In this document: positions 6,364-14,680 of the stretch, in pieces
Layout: every line of letters starts with the position of its first letter
How positions within the stretch are numbered: position 1 is the stretch's first letter
NCBI GenBank assembly: GCA_021824055.1
Contig: JAKALV010000020.1
Location: 1 to 22,256 of the forward strand
DNA: 22,256 nucleotides
Source: Acidobacteriota bacterium
GTDB lineage: Bacteria > Acidobacteriota > Vicinamibacteria > Vicinamibacterales > SCN-69-37
Direction: 5' to 3'
Notes under the pieces: model-generated
Told to the model about the DNA's origin: nothing
The model's database searches: none
What the model saw: the letters and a program-made list of their open reading frames with translations, nothing else
Translations under genes and position numbers: made by a program

Positions 6364-8109
6364 TTACTGGCGCGATCCCTTCGCCGCCACGGTCGTCACT
6401 TTCTTCAGCGACGACTGGTATTTGAGGATGGCGTCGAACAACGCCTGGGCGATCCGCTGCCGGTTGCCCGCCTGCTTCAGCGTGGAGGCGTCGGCGCGGT
6501 TGGTGACGAAGGAAATCTCGGCCAGCACGCTCGGCATCTGGGCGCCGATGAGCACCACGAACGGCGCCTGCTTCACGCCCAGATCACGCACGGAGCGGCT
6601 CTGCGCTTTCAGCCGGCGCACCATGGATGTCTGGACCATCGTCGCCAGTTCCCGTGACTCGGCGAGCTTGGCGTTGAGCGCGATGGCTTTCAGAATTTCC
6701 GGCAACTGGCCCATGCTGTGGCTGGAGGTCGCGTTCTCCCGGGCGGCCACCGCTTCGGCCTCCGGGTTCGTGGCGAAATTCAAAAAGTAGGTCTCGAGGC
6801 CGCGCGCGTCCTTGCGCGAGCTCGCATTCGCGTGAATCGAGAGGAACAAGTCGGCGCCCGCGCGGTTGGCGATCGCCGTGCGCTCTTCGAGGGGGATGAA
6901 CTCATCGGTGCTGCGGGTCAGCACGACGTCCATGCCGGGTTGTTTCTGCAGCAGCTTCTGGAGGCGGAGGCTCACGTCAAGGACGAGGTCCTTCTCAACC
7001 ACGCCGTTCGCCTGCGCGCCCGGATCGTGTCCGCCGTGGCCCGCGTCAATCACGATGCGCTGCACGCTCAGCCCCAACTGGCGCGCGAGCGAGTAGTCGC
7101 CGTTTCGCATGGTGCTCGGCGGAAGCACCGGCACCATGGACACGCTGGGCATGAGCTTCGGCAGCGCGGCGGGCGCGGGGTGCGGCACGGGCGGCGGCAC
7201 GAGCGCCGGCTGCGGCGCCGGTGGCAGGATGGCGCGCGACGTCGGCGTGGCTGCCGCGGCCGTATTTAAGGTTGGTTCCTGCACCACGGACTTGACCAGC
7301 GGCGGTGGCGGCGGCCCCTCCGCATCGATCACGAGGCGATAGGGGTCGTACAGCGGATAGATGCTGTGCTTCGGCGATCCGGCCAGATCGACGACGACGC
7401 GCGTGGTGCCCGGCGCGGGATGCCCGAGCCGCACGCCCATGACCATCGCGCCCTTGAGCGCGCCGGCTTCGGCCGGCACGCCGTCGCCGACGGACGTGTC
7501 GCTGAGATCGAGGAACACGCGATCCGGATTGGCGATGCGGTCGGTGGCGAACGCCACCTCGCGATCGACCTCGAGCACGATGCGATCGCCGCCCGGAAGC
7601 GGCTCGCGGGAAATGTTGCGCAACGTGGCTCTGGCCGGCGCCGCGGTTGGGGCCGGCGCCGGTGCGGGCGGCGGATCCGGCGCGGCCTGGGTTGCGACCG
7701 CCGCCCCCGGCACGGAAAACGCCTGGAGCCGCTCGTCGGCCTGCCGGGCAAACGGGCTCGCCGGATACTGGGACGTCAGCCACTTCAGGAGCCGCTCGCC
7801 ATTGGCCCGATCCGCGTCGGCGCCGGATTGGCGATACGCGAAGAGCGCCACGCCGGCGGCCTGCCAGAGCGCGTTGTCGCAGTATCCACTCTTGGGGAAC
7901 GTGCGGACGACGCGTTCGTACGCCGCGATCGTGCGCCGTGCCTCGGTCGGGGCTGGTGCGGCGGCCGCGCGCAACGCCGTCTCGCGCTCTGAAGCGCGTT
8001 CAAACAGCACCGCGGCCGTCGGCGCCTGCGCGGCGGCCGCGGCGCCACACAGCCACAGGCCGGCGGCCATGACCAGAGCACGACGCGAGATGGCGGGGGA
8101 ATGTGTCAT
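6364..8109 (-). CDS. N-acetylmuramoyl-L-alanine amidase (AMIN + Amidase_3), probable Tat export
   Basis: This 581-residue periplasmic zinc amidase should cut the bond between muramic acid and the peptide stem, splitting septal wall. The N-terminus has a twin-arginine-like motif (ISRRALVMAAG) and a hydrophobic stretch ending near AAAAAQA (residue 28); E. coli AmiA and AmiC are also Tat substrates. Residues about 30-130 look like a helical TPR-type repeat domain (FPKSGYCDNALWQAA, LTSQYPASPFARQADERL). A Pro/Ala linker leads to an AMIN domain (about 161-265), a second Pro-rich linker (266-335), and Amidase_3 (351-575). Zinc ligands are His358 (DAGHGG), Glu372 and His426 (SIHANA); Glu531 (LAEISFVTN) is the catalytic glutamate. 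The start overlaps the ftsK stop (ATGA). The open frame runs on upstream within ftsK, but the signal sequence fixes this start. Confidence 0.93.
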   Translation of the reverse strand: MTHSPAISRRALVMAAGLWLCGAAAAAQAPTAAVLFERASERETALRAAAAPAPTEARRTIAAYERVVRTFPKSGYCDNALWQAAGVALFAYRQSGADADRANGERLLKWLTSQYPASPFARQADERLQAFSVPGAAVATQAAPDPPPAPAPAPTAAPARATLRNISREPLPGGDRIVLEVDREVAFATDRIANPDRVFLDLSDTSVGDGVPAEAGALKGAMVMGVRLGHPAPGTTRVVVDLAGSPKHSIYPLYDPYRLVIDAEGPPPPPLVKSVVQEPTLNTAAAATPTSRAILPPAPQPALVPPPVPHPAPAALPKLMPSVSMVPVLPPSTMRNGDYSLARQLGLSVQRIVIDAGHGGHDPGAQANGVVEKDLVLDVSLRLQKLLQKQPGMDVVLTRSTDEFIPLEERTAIANRAGADLFLSIHANASSRKDARGLETYFLNFATNPEAEAVAARENATSSHSMGQLPEILKAIALNAKLAESRELATMVQTSMVRRLKAQSRSVRDLGVKQAPFVVLIGAQMPSVLAEISFVTNRADASTLKQAGNRQRIAQALFDAILKYQSSLKKVTTVAAKGSRQ

Positions 8110-10466
8110 CGCAGTTGCGCGTCCACTTCCTCGAAGTAGCCCTGGTCGACGAGCACTTCGCGTTTGCCGTTGGTGGCCGGAGAAACGATGCCGTCCATTT
8201 CCATCATGTCGATGAGCCGCGCGGCGCGGCTGAACCCGATGCGCAGCCGGCGCTGGAGATACGAAATCGAGGCCTGGCCGCTCGAGACCACAATGCGCGC
8301 GGCCTCGTCGAAGAGCTCGTCCTTTTCCATCGGCACGCCGCCCGGCCCCATCTCGTTCTTCTCTTCTGCGGTGATCGAGTGGTCGTACTGCGGCTTGCCC
8401 TGCTTGCGCAGGAAGCTGCACAGCCGCGCCGTTTCCTGCTCGGAGATGTATGGGCCGTGGATGCGGATGTAGCGCGACGAGGCCGGCGGCAGAAAGAGCA
8501 TGTCGCCTTTGCCGAGCAGTTGCTCGGCGCCGTTGCCGTCGAGGATCGTGCGCGAATCGATGCGCGACGCCACGCGGAAGGCAAGTCGGGCCGGCAGGTT
8601 GGCCTTGATCACGCCGGTGATGACGTCCACCGACGGCCGCTGCGTGGCCAGGATCAGATGGATGCCCACCGCGCGGGCCATCTGCGCGAGCCGCGCGATC
8701 GACTCTTCCACTTCCTTGCCGGCCACCATCATCAGGTCGGCCAGCTCGTCGATGATGACCATGATGTACGGCAGGGTCTTGAGTTCCGACCCGTCGGCGT
8801 TCTTCGCGTCCTTGTTCTCGTCGAGCATCGCGCGGATGTTGCGGTTGTGCTGGTCGATGTTGCGCACGCCGGCGGCCGCGAGCGACTTGTAGCGTTCTTC
8901 CATTTCGCGCACGGCCCACCGCAGCGCGTTGGCCGCCTGCTTGGGTTCCACCACGACCGGCGTCAGCAGATGGGGGATGTCCTCATACATGCCGAGTTCC
9001 AGCCGCTTGGGGTCGATCATGATGAAGCGGCAGTCGTCCGGTGAGGACCGGAAGAGGATGCTGCTGATCATCGCGTTCATGCTGACCGACTTGCCCGCGC
9101 CGGTGGAGCCGGCGATCAGCAGATGCGGCATGGTCGCCATGTCCCCGGCGAACACTTCGCCGTTGATCGTCTTGCCCAGCGTCATCGTGAGTTTGGACGT
9201 GGCCCGCGTGTAGACATCCGATTCGAGCAGTTCGCGCAGTCCGATCGACTCGCGCACCGGGTTCGGGATCTGGATGCCGACCGTGGACTTGCCGGGGATG
9301 CGGTCGATCAGCACCGACTCGGCCTGCATGGCCAGACACAGATCCTCGGCCAGACCCGTGATGCGGCTGTATTTCACGCCGGCATCCGGCTTGAACTCGT
9401 AGGTCGTCACGACCGGGCCGGGATGGATCTGCACGACGGTGCCTTCCACGCTGAACTCGCGGCATTTCTCCTCGAGCAACCGGGCCGCCTCCATCAACTG
9501 GCGCTCGTCGATCTTGCGCTGGTCCTTGGGCGGATCGAGAAGCGAGAGCGGCGGAAACGCGTAGGCGCCTCGCTTGCGCTCGACGGACGTCTTGCCGGCC
9601 GGCTCCGCGTCGCCGAGCGGCAGGCTGCCGGGCACCGGCGTGGCGCGCCGGATCGACGGGGCCGTTTTGGGACGCAGCGGCGCGTCCTCCTCGAGATCGT
9701 CCGCTTCGAAGTCGTCATCGTCATCCGCAGTTCTCGATGGCTTGATCGCCTGGCGCGCGGCTTTCAGCGTGGCGGCCGCGCCGGCGGCCTTCGTCGCGAT
9801 GTCGGACTTGCTGGCGCCGGCCTTCGCCGTGTGCTTCCGGACGATCTCGGCACGCTCGCGGGCGCGGGCGCGCTCGGCGCGCCACGCGCGCCACCGGCCG
9901 AGCCAGCCATCGGTGCTCGCGCGCATCACGGACGCGGTCTGCGTGGACGCGTGGCCGAAGGAGAACTTTGTGGACAGCACCAGCGCGAAGCCAAGCGCCG
10001 TCAGCAGCACGATGACCGCGCCCGTCGTGTTGAGGTAGTCCTTCAGCAGGCCGGCCAGCGCGCCGCCCAGGACGCCGCCGCCGGGGAAAGGCCGCACGCC
10101 GACATCGAAGGCGCCGAACGCGAGGCCGAGCAGGCCGGACACGCACAGAAACAGCAGCACGGCGCCCGTGATCTTTGTGTACTTCGCCTCGAATTCCTTG
10201 CACCAGAACGCGTGCCAGAACATCACCGAGAGCACGACGGGAATGAGGTACGACGCGTAGCCCAGCAGCTGCAGCGAGGCCTCGGCCATGAACGCGCCCA
10301 CCCGGCCGCCGAAGTTCGCCGGCGGTCCGCCGGCGATGTTGTTGAAGAACCACACCGGGTCCGCGGGCGAATAGCTGACGAGCGCGATCAGCCAGAACAG
10401 CGCCAGCGCAAACAGGGCTACGCCGTACACTTCGCTCATCCGTCGAGACAGGGCAGAGTTGGGCAT
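8106..10466 (-). CDS. ftsK: DNA translocase FtsK
   Basis: This 786-residue septal motor pumps chromosome ends across the closing septum and helps resolve dimers. Four membrane segments are seen near residues 14-33, 64-88, 99-120 and 147-165, followed by a fairly short charged linker (about 190-300, with an Asp-rich patch DDDDDFEADDLEED). The RecA-like motor has Walker A GSTGAGKS (453-460) and Walker B IMVIIDE (568-574), plus LATQRPSVDVITGVIKANLPARLAF. The C-terminal gamma winged helix (about 713-775), which reads orienting sequences on DNA in known FtsK, is intact (DEAARIVVSSGQASISYLQRRLRIGFSRAARLID is seen as parts). The ATG at 10466 has AGAGGA just upstream and lies 10 bp after the RNase J stop; a longer frame starting at 10505 would overlap RNase J. 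It is coupled to the amidase downstream. Confidence 0.96.
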   Translation of the reverse strand: MPNSALSRRMSEVYGVALFALALFWLIALVSYSPADPVWFFNNIAGGPPANFGGRVGAFMAEASLQLLGYASYLIPVVLSVMFWHAFWCKEFEAKYTKITGAVLLFLCVSGLLGLAFGAFDVGVRPFPGGGVLGGALAGLLKDYLNTTGAVIVLLTALGFALVLSTKFSFGHASTQTASVMRASTDGWLGRWRAWRAERARARERAEIVRKHTAKAGASKSDIATKAAGAAATLKAARQAIKPSRTADDDDDFEADDLEEDAPLRPKTAPSIRRATPVPGSLPLGDAEPAGKTSVERKRGAYAFPPLSLLDPPKDQRKIDERQLMEAARLLEEKCREFSVEGTVVQIHPGPVVTTYEFKPDAGVKYSRITGLAEDLCLAMQAESVLIDRIPGKSTVGIQIPNPVRESIGLRELLESDVYTRATSKLTMTLGKTINGEVFAGDMATMPHLLIAGSTGAGKSVSMNAMISSILFRSSPDDCRFIMIDPKRLELGMYEDIPHLLTPVVVEPKQAANALRWAVREMEERYKSLAAAGVRNIDQHNRNIRAMLDENKDAKNADGSELKTLPYIMVIIDELADLMMVAGKEVEESIARLAQMARAVGIHLILATQRPSVDVITGVIKANLPARLAFRVASRIDSRTILDGNGAEQLLGKGDMLFLPPASSRYIRIHGPYISEQETARLCSFLRKQGKPQYDHSITAEEKNEMGPGGVPMEKDELFDEAARIVVSSGQASISYLQRRLRIGFSRAARLIDMMEMDGIVSPATNGKREVLVDQGYFEEVDAQLR

Positions 10467-10476
10467 CAGTCCTCTT

Positions 10477-12153
10477 TCATACCTCAAGTACCACCGGCAG
10501 TACAAGGGGCCGGCGGCCCGCGCGCTTACGGAACATCCGCTGCATCTCGATCCGGATGCGTTCCTTCAACAACCCCGGGTCCGTCCGTTCCTCCGGCAGC
10601 GCGCCCTCCACGGCCCGGATCAGCCATTCGGGCGCCTCCTTCAACATCGCGTCGTGGCGCGGATCCACGGCCAGCCCGCGCGCGATGATCTCGGGCGGCT
10701 GCTCGATCGCGCCCGTGCGCCCGTTGATCGCCACCACGGCGACCACCAGACCGTCGCCGGCCAGGTGCCGCCGGTCGCGGAGGACTTCGTCGGCAATCTC
10801 GCCCGTCCGGGTGCCGTCAATCAGCACCCGTCCGGTCGGCAGCTTGTCGACGACCCGCCCTTCGCCGTTCTCAAACCGGACCACGTCGCCGTCTTCGATA
10901 ACCAGCACGTGCGACCGGGGCGACACCAGCGGCGCCATCCGGGCGTGCCGCGCCAGCTGACGGTACTCCCCATGTATCGGCACGAACACCTTCGGCCTGA
11001 CGAGGCTGAGCACCAGCTTCAGCTCCTCGGCGCTCCCATGCCCCGACACGTGGATATGGCGGCTGCCGTCGGCCACGATCGCCGCGCCGCGGCGGGCCAC
11101 GTGGTTCATGACGCGGGCGATCGCCTTCTCGCTGCCCGGAATCACCCGCGCCGAGAACGCGACCACGTCATCCGGGCCGATCTTGATATGGCGATGATCA
11201 TCAATCGCCATCCGGGGCAGGGCCGCGTTGGGCTGGCCTTGCGATCCCGTGCACACGCACAGGACGTCCTGCGCCGGATAGTCGCGCACGTCGCTGTCGC
11301 GGATCTGGAGGCCGGCCGGAATCTTCAGGTGGCCGAGCTCGATGGCGATCGCGGTGTTCTGCTGCATGCTGCGGCCGAGCAGCGCGATCTTGCGCTCGAA
11401 TTGCTCCGCCAGGTCCACGAGCAGCTGGATGCGGTACATGCTCGTGGAAAATGTCGTGACGATGATCTTGCCGGTGGCGCTGCTGAAGATCTCTTCGAAC
11501 CCGTCGATGACGTCCCGCTCCGAGCCGGTGAAGCCCGGCCGGTCCGCGTTGGTGCTGTCCGAAAACAGCGCGAGGACCCCCTGGCTGCCGAGCTCGGCGA
11601 ACCGGTGATAGTCGAACGTCTCGCCGTCGAGCGGCGTCTGGTCGATCTTGAAATCGCCGGTGTGGATGATCACGCCCTGTGGCGTGTGGATGGCCAGCGC
11701 CACGCAATCCGGAATGCTGTGCGGCACGCGCAGGAACTCCACGCGCAGCGGGCCGATCTGGACGGTCTCGCGTGCCTTGACCGGCACGAGGCGATCGTCG
11801 ATGTCGATGCCGTGTTCTTCCAGCTTGGGTTTGACCAGCGCCAGCGTGAACTCGGTGCCGTACACGGGGCCGTCAAACAGCGGCCACACATGCGGCACGC
11901 CGCCGATGTGATCTTCATGGCCGTGCGTGAGGATGAGCGCCTTGATCTTGCCGCGCCACGCCTCCAGCAACGAGAGGTCGGGCAGCACCAGATCGACGCC
12001 GAACAGCTCCGGCTCCGGGAACATGACGCCGGCATCGATCAGCACGGCGGTCTCCCCGCAGACCAGCAGGTGCATGTTCATGCCGAATTCACCGATGCCG
12101 CCGAGCGGAATGAACTCGACGGCCGGTGTGCCGGCGGCGGCTTGCGCCGTCAT
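10477..12153 (-). CDS. rnj: Ribonuclease J
   Basis: This 558-residue metallo-beta-lactamase/beta-CASP ribonuclease has endo- and 5'-3' exonuclease activity in studied relatives and acts in mRNA decay and RNA maturation. Motifs: HGHEDH (77-82) binding the two zinc ions, VPHSIPD (His145), HTGDFKID (Asp167), the beta-CASP residues HVSGHGSAEEL (from 368) and PIHGEY (His394). A C-terminal domain follows to residue 558. The chosen ATG at 12153 gives MTAQAAAGTPAVEFIPLGGIGE, the normal beginning; a 44-residue in-frame extension upstream is Arg/Ser/Cys-rich and would cover a leader with hairpins, so it was not used. No strong ribosome binding site is visible. Family length is about 555, which fits. 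Confidence 0.95.
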   Translation of the reverse strand: MTAQAAAGTPAVEFIPLGGIGEFGMNMHLLVCGETAVLIDAGVMFPEPELFGVDLVLPDLSLLEAWRGKIKALILTHGHEDHIGGVPHVWPLFDGPVYGTEFTLALVKPKLEEHGIDIDDRLVPVKARETVQIGPLRVEFLRVPHSIPDCVALAIHTPQGVIIHTGDFKIDQTPLDGETFDYHRFAELGSQGVLALFSDSTNADRPGFTGSERDVIDGFEEIFSSATGKIIVTTFSTSMYRIQLLVDLAEQFERKIALLGRSMQQNTAIAIELGHLKIPAGLQIRDSDVRDYPAQDVLCVCTGSQGQPNAALPRMAIDDHRHIKIGPDDVVAFSARVIPGSEKAIARVMNHVARRGAAIVADGSRHIHVSGHGSAEELKLVLSLVRPKVFVPIHGEYRQLARHARMAPLVSPRSHVLVIEDGDVVRFENGEGRVVDKLPTGRVLIDGTRTGEIADEVLRDRRHLAGDGLVVAVVAINGRTGAIEQPPEIIARGLAVDPRHDAMLKEAPEWLIRAVEGALPEERTDPGLLKERIRIEMQRMFRKRAGRRPLVLPVVLEV

Positions 12154-12354
12154 GATGCGACGGCCTTTGCCGTCAGAAGTGCAGGACCCCAGCGCAACGT
12201 GATGCCTCTCGTTCGGACACGCACGCGACTGCCGAGCCGGGCGGCTCGAGCAGGAACATGTGGCCGCGGCGCTCGCGCGCCGCATTGGCCTCCAGTGTCC
12301 GACCTGGTCGGGTTGCTGGGAGCACCCGGAAACAGGACGGTAAAAACGGGCTAA
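12154..12354 (-). promoter_or_regulatory. RNase J 5' leader with two GC-rich hairpins
   Basis: The 201-bp gap between rsmA and RNase J holds, as read on the minus strand, a hairpin at 12266-12283 (GCGGCGC-GCGA-GCGCCGC, a perfect 7-bp stem closed by a GNRA tetraloop). A second lies at 12228-12253 (CTGC-T-CGAGCC, loop GCCCC, GGCTCG-GCAG; 10 pairs with one bulge). Neither is followed by a T-run, so they do not look like intrinsic terminators. A TTTTT tract occurs just after the rsmA stop without a preceding strong stem. No promoter could be assigned with confidence. A role in stability control or autoregulation of the RNase J message is an inference. Confidence 0.45.
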
Positions 12355-13224
12355 CTATAACACAGCAGGGCGTTTCACGGCCGCCAGGAGATCCACCAGG
12401 CTCGCCAGTTCAACGAGCGACAGGGTCTCGGGGCGCCGCCGCCCGTCGATCTTGGCGATGGCCAGCACGGCGGGACCGGAGGGATCGAAGGCCTTGAGGA
12501 CGTTGTTCAGCGTCTTTCGGCGAAGGCTGAACATGGTGCGAACCAGCCGGTCGAAGATCTTCTGGTCGGCGATCCGCACGGAGGGCGGATGAAAAGTCAG
12601 ATGCGCGATCGCCGAATGGACCTTGGGCGGCGGGTTGAAGGCGCCGGGCGGCAGACGCAACGGGACGTTGATGTGGGCGTCCATCTGCAGATACAGGCTG
12701 AGCGCGCCCCAGGCTTTGGTCCCGGGCTTGGCGGCGAGGCGGTCGGCCACTTCGCGCTGCAGCATGATCGTCGCATCGGCGAACATGCCGGCGCTCGCGT
12801 GCCATTCGAGGAGCTTGAACAGGATCGGCGTCGAGAGGTTGTAGGGCAGGTTGCCGACCACGCGGTAGCGGCGCGCGGGCGGCGCGGCGGGCTTCGGGCC
12901 GGCGCCCTGCGGGCTCTGAGGCTGCAGGCCCGTCAGGTACGGCAGCACGTCGGTTCTGAGGATGTCGCCGCTGATCAGCGTGACGTTGGGCGGCACGCGC
13001 GGCGCCAGCTCGGCCAGCAGGTCGCGATCGAGCTCCACCGCAAGGATCGGCGCGCCCGTCCTGGCCAACGGGAACGTGAGGGCGCCCTGGCCCGGGCCGA
13101 TTTCGAGAAACACATCGCCGGGCTGCGGATCGATCACGCGGACCACGCGCTCCGCCCACTTGGCCGAGAGAAAATGCTGGCCGAAGCGCTTGCGCGCGCG
13201 AAAGGACCGCTTGGGCGTGCTCAT
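12355..13224 (-). CDS. rsmA: 16S rRNA dimethyladenosine transferase
   Basis: This 289-residue SAM-dependent enzyme dimethylates two adjacent adenines in the 3' terminal helix of 16S rRNA during small-subunit assembly. Motifs: KRFGQHFL (12-19), the SAM loop EIGPGQGALT (41-50), acidic VELDRD (63-68), SGDIL (85-89), and the catalytic NLPYNLSTPI (from 125). The C-terminal FNPPPKVHSAI block and the helical domain are complete. Residues about 97-118 form a Pro/Gln/Gly-rich insertion between SGDIL and NLPY that is longer than usual. The ATG overlaps the stop of the upstream metallopeptidase gene (ATGA). The TAG stop is followed by the RNase J leader. Confidence 0.96.
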   Translation of the reverse strand: MSTPKRSFRARKRFGQHFLSAKWAERVVRVIDPQPGDVFLEIGPGQGALTFPLARTGAPILAVELDRDLLAELAPRVPPNVTLISGDILRTDVLPYLTGLQPQSPQGAGPKPAAPPARRYRVVGNLPYNLSTPILFKLLEWHASAGMFADATIMLQREVADRLAAKPGTKAWGALSLYLQMDAHINVPLRLPPGAFNPPPKVHSAIAHLTFHPPSVRIADQKIFDRLVRTMFSLRRKTLNNVLKAFDPSGPAVLAIAKIDGRRRPETLSLVELASLVDLLAAVKRPAVL

Positions 13225-13607
13225 TCGTTGCCTCGCCAGTATTCTTCCTCGATCGCTTCGATCTCGTCTTCCGACAATCCGAAGTAGTGCCCGATTTCGT
13301 GGATCAATGTTTCTCCAATCGCCACGACCACATCGTCCTCGTCATCGCTCGAGTCCTCGATGGGATTCTGGAACAGCGTGATCTTGTCGGGCAGCCGGTT
13401 GCCGTCGTCCCAGTGCCGTTCGGTGAGCGGCGTGCCCTCGTAGAGACCCAGCAGCGTCTCGGGCGGCTCGATCTCGACCTGCGCCAGTTGCGCGCCGGTG
13501 GGTTCGTCTTCGACGACGATGGCGATGTTCTGCATCGCATCGCGAAAGCGCCGCGGGACGCTGTCGAGGGCTTCGTCCACGAGATCGCGGAATTCATCGC
13601 GCGTCAT
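13221..13607 (-). CDS. Zincin-like metallopeptidase family protein (Zincin_1 type)
   Basis: This is a small acidic protein of 128 residues. The C-terminal half has HEIGH (103-107) in the context TLIHEIGHYFGLSEDEI, the HExxHxxG zinc signature of the compact zincin-like family (PF06262 type), with an acidic residue shortly after as possible third ligand. The N-terminal helix MTRDEFRDLVDEALDSVP and the strand IAIVVEDEPT, then LLGLYEGTPLTER and LPDKITLFQNPIE, are all typical of this family, so it is a whole protein. Proteolytic activity and substrate are not established for most members. It overlaps nth upstream and rsmA downstream by ATGA motifs. A longer frame reaching into nth was rejected because it shadows that gene. 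Confidence 0.88.
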   Translation of the reverse strand: MTRDEFRDLVDEALDSVPRRFRDAMQNIAIVVEDEPTGAQLAQVEIEPPETLLGLYEGTPLTERHWDDGNRLPDKITLFQNPIEDSSDDEDDVVVAIGETLIHEIGHYFGLSEDEIEAIEEEYWRGNE

Positions 13608-14302
13608 GATTTCCGGGGCGTTCGCCGGCGTTTCGTGCCGGGCGTGGCGGGCCGCGTTGCGGTCCGCGGGCGCGCGGCCTTGGCGCCGAGCGACGTGAAG
13701 TACGCGCAGCCGGTGCGGATGTGGCACGAGTCGCACAGCGGTTTGGGTTTGCAGACGCGGCGGCCGTGCAGGATCAGCGCGTCGGACGCGCGCGTCCATC
13801 GCGATGCCGGCAGCAGCGCGCACAGCTGCCGCTCGGCGATCACCGCGTCGTCGGTGTGAATCAGGCCGATGCGGGCGGCCACCCGCAGCACGTGACGATC
13901 GACCGGCCAGCCCGGCACGCCGAGCGCGTGACCGAGCACGACGTTGGCGGTCTTTCGGCCCACGCCCGGGAGCGCCGTCAGCGCGTCCATGTCGGCCGGC
14001 ACGCGGCCGCCGTGACGCGCGACGAGTTCGGCCGCCATCGCCTGGAGATTCCGCGCTTTCACGCGAAAGAAGCCGGTGGATTGAATGAGCGGCTCGAGTT
14101 CGTCCGGTGTGGCGGCCGCGAGCGCGCGCGCATCGGGGTAGCGCGCAAACAGGGCCGGGGTCACCTGGTTCACGCGCGCGTCGGTGCATTGTGCCGACAG
14201 CATGGTGGCAGCCAGCAGCTCGAACGCATTTCGGAAATGGAGCTCCGTGTCGGCGCCGGGGTGCTGGGCGTCGAGCCGGTCGAAGATCTCACGTGGTGTC
14301 AT
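13604..14302 (-). CDS. nth: Endonuclease III (DNA glycosylase/AP lyase)
   Basis: This 232-residue base-excision repair enzyme removes oxidised pyrimidines and nicks abasic sites. Motifs: LLAATMLSAQCTD (30-41), the helix-hairpin-helix LPGVGRKTANVVL with catalytic Lys117, and VDRHVLRV with catalytic Asp135. The iron-sulfur loop has cysteines 184, 190, 193 and 199, that is C-x5-C-x2-C-x5-C; the first spacing is one residue shorter than the x6 of E. coli Nth, but all four ligands are present. A basic tail (about 207-232, ending KRRRTPRKS) extends past the family core and may bind DNA. The stop overlaps the metallopeptidase start. The DUF3467 gene lies 36 bp upstream. Confidence 0.95.
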   Translation of the reverse strand: MTPREIFDRLDAQHPGADTELHFRNAFELLAATMLSAQCTDARVNQVTPALFARYPDARALAAATPDELEPLIQSTGFFRVKARNLQAMAAELVARHGGRVPADMDALTALPGVGRKTANVVLGHALGVPGWPVDRHVLRVAARIGLIHTDDAVIAERQLCALLPASRWTRASDALILHGRRVCKPKPLCDSCHIRTGCAYFTSLGAKAARPRTATRPATPGTKRRRTPRKS

Positions 14303-14338
14303 GCGCGGGGCCGAGACGGGTTGTGGCGGGGCGGCGGT

Positions 14339-14677
14339 TTAGTGCAGCGGGCCCTTGGGCCACGACTGGGCGCCGTCCGGCGTTTGCGCCGCCTGCATCG
14401 TGCGCAATTGTTCCTGCAGCGCGTTGATCAGACCGGGCACCACGCCGAAGGGCAGCGCGATGCGCGCGACGATCGGCGCCCGCACGGTTTCGGTGTGCTC
14501 CGCTTCGCGAATGTCCTCGGCCGACAGCGGCCGCACATCGCAGAACGTGATCGTCAAATCGAACGGCGAATGCGCGACGGCGCAGAAGTTGGCGTAAGTG
14601 CGCGTCTGGTCGGTCTTCGACCCCGGTTCATCCGGAACGATCGTGAAGTTGATCTGCTTGGCGGGAGGGTTCGACAT
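14339..14677 (-). CDS. DUF3467 family protein
   Basis: This 112-residue cytoplasmic protein has the DUF3467 pattern: YANFCAVAHSPFDLTITFCDV in the first half, then APIVARIALPFGVVPGLINALQEQL. The fold is probably a small beta-sheet with a C-terminal helix. No catalytic residues stand out and the family's function is not known to me. It begins 3 bp after the lexA stop and is probably co-transcribed with lexA and nth, so expression may rise with DNA damage if LexA represses its own operon (inference). The Pro-rich C-terminus (TPDGAQSWPKGPLH) looks disordered. Confidence 0.85.
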   Translation of the reverse strand: MSNPPAKQINFTIVPDEPGSKTDQTRTYANFCAVAHSPFDLTITFCDVRPLSAEDIREAEHTETVRAPIVARIALPFGVVPGLINALQEQLRTMQAAQTPDGAQSWPKGPLH

Positions 14678-14680
14678 GAC

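Noticed and set aside
8110..8919. 270-residue in-frame upstream extension of the amidase within ftsK
   Set aside because: It is out of frame with ftsK coding and would bury the twin-arginine signal sequence in the middle of the protein.
9123..10688. 521-residue plus-strand open frame opposite ftsK
   Set aside because: Low-complexity Arg-rich shadow typical of high-GC DNA.
10459..12354. 631-residue plus-strand open frame opposite RNase J
   Set aside because: Longer than RNase J but compositionally abnormal, with no motif; the minus strand has a full set of RNase J motifs.
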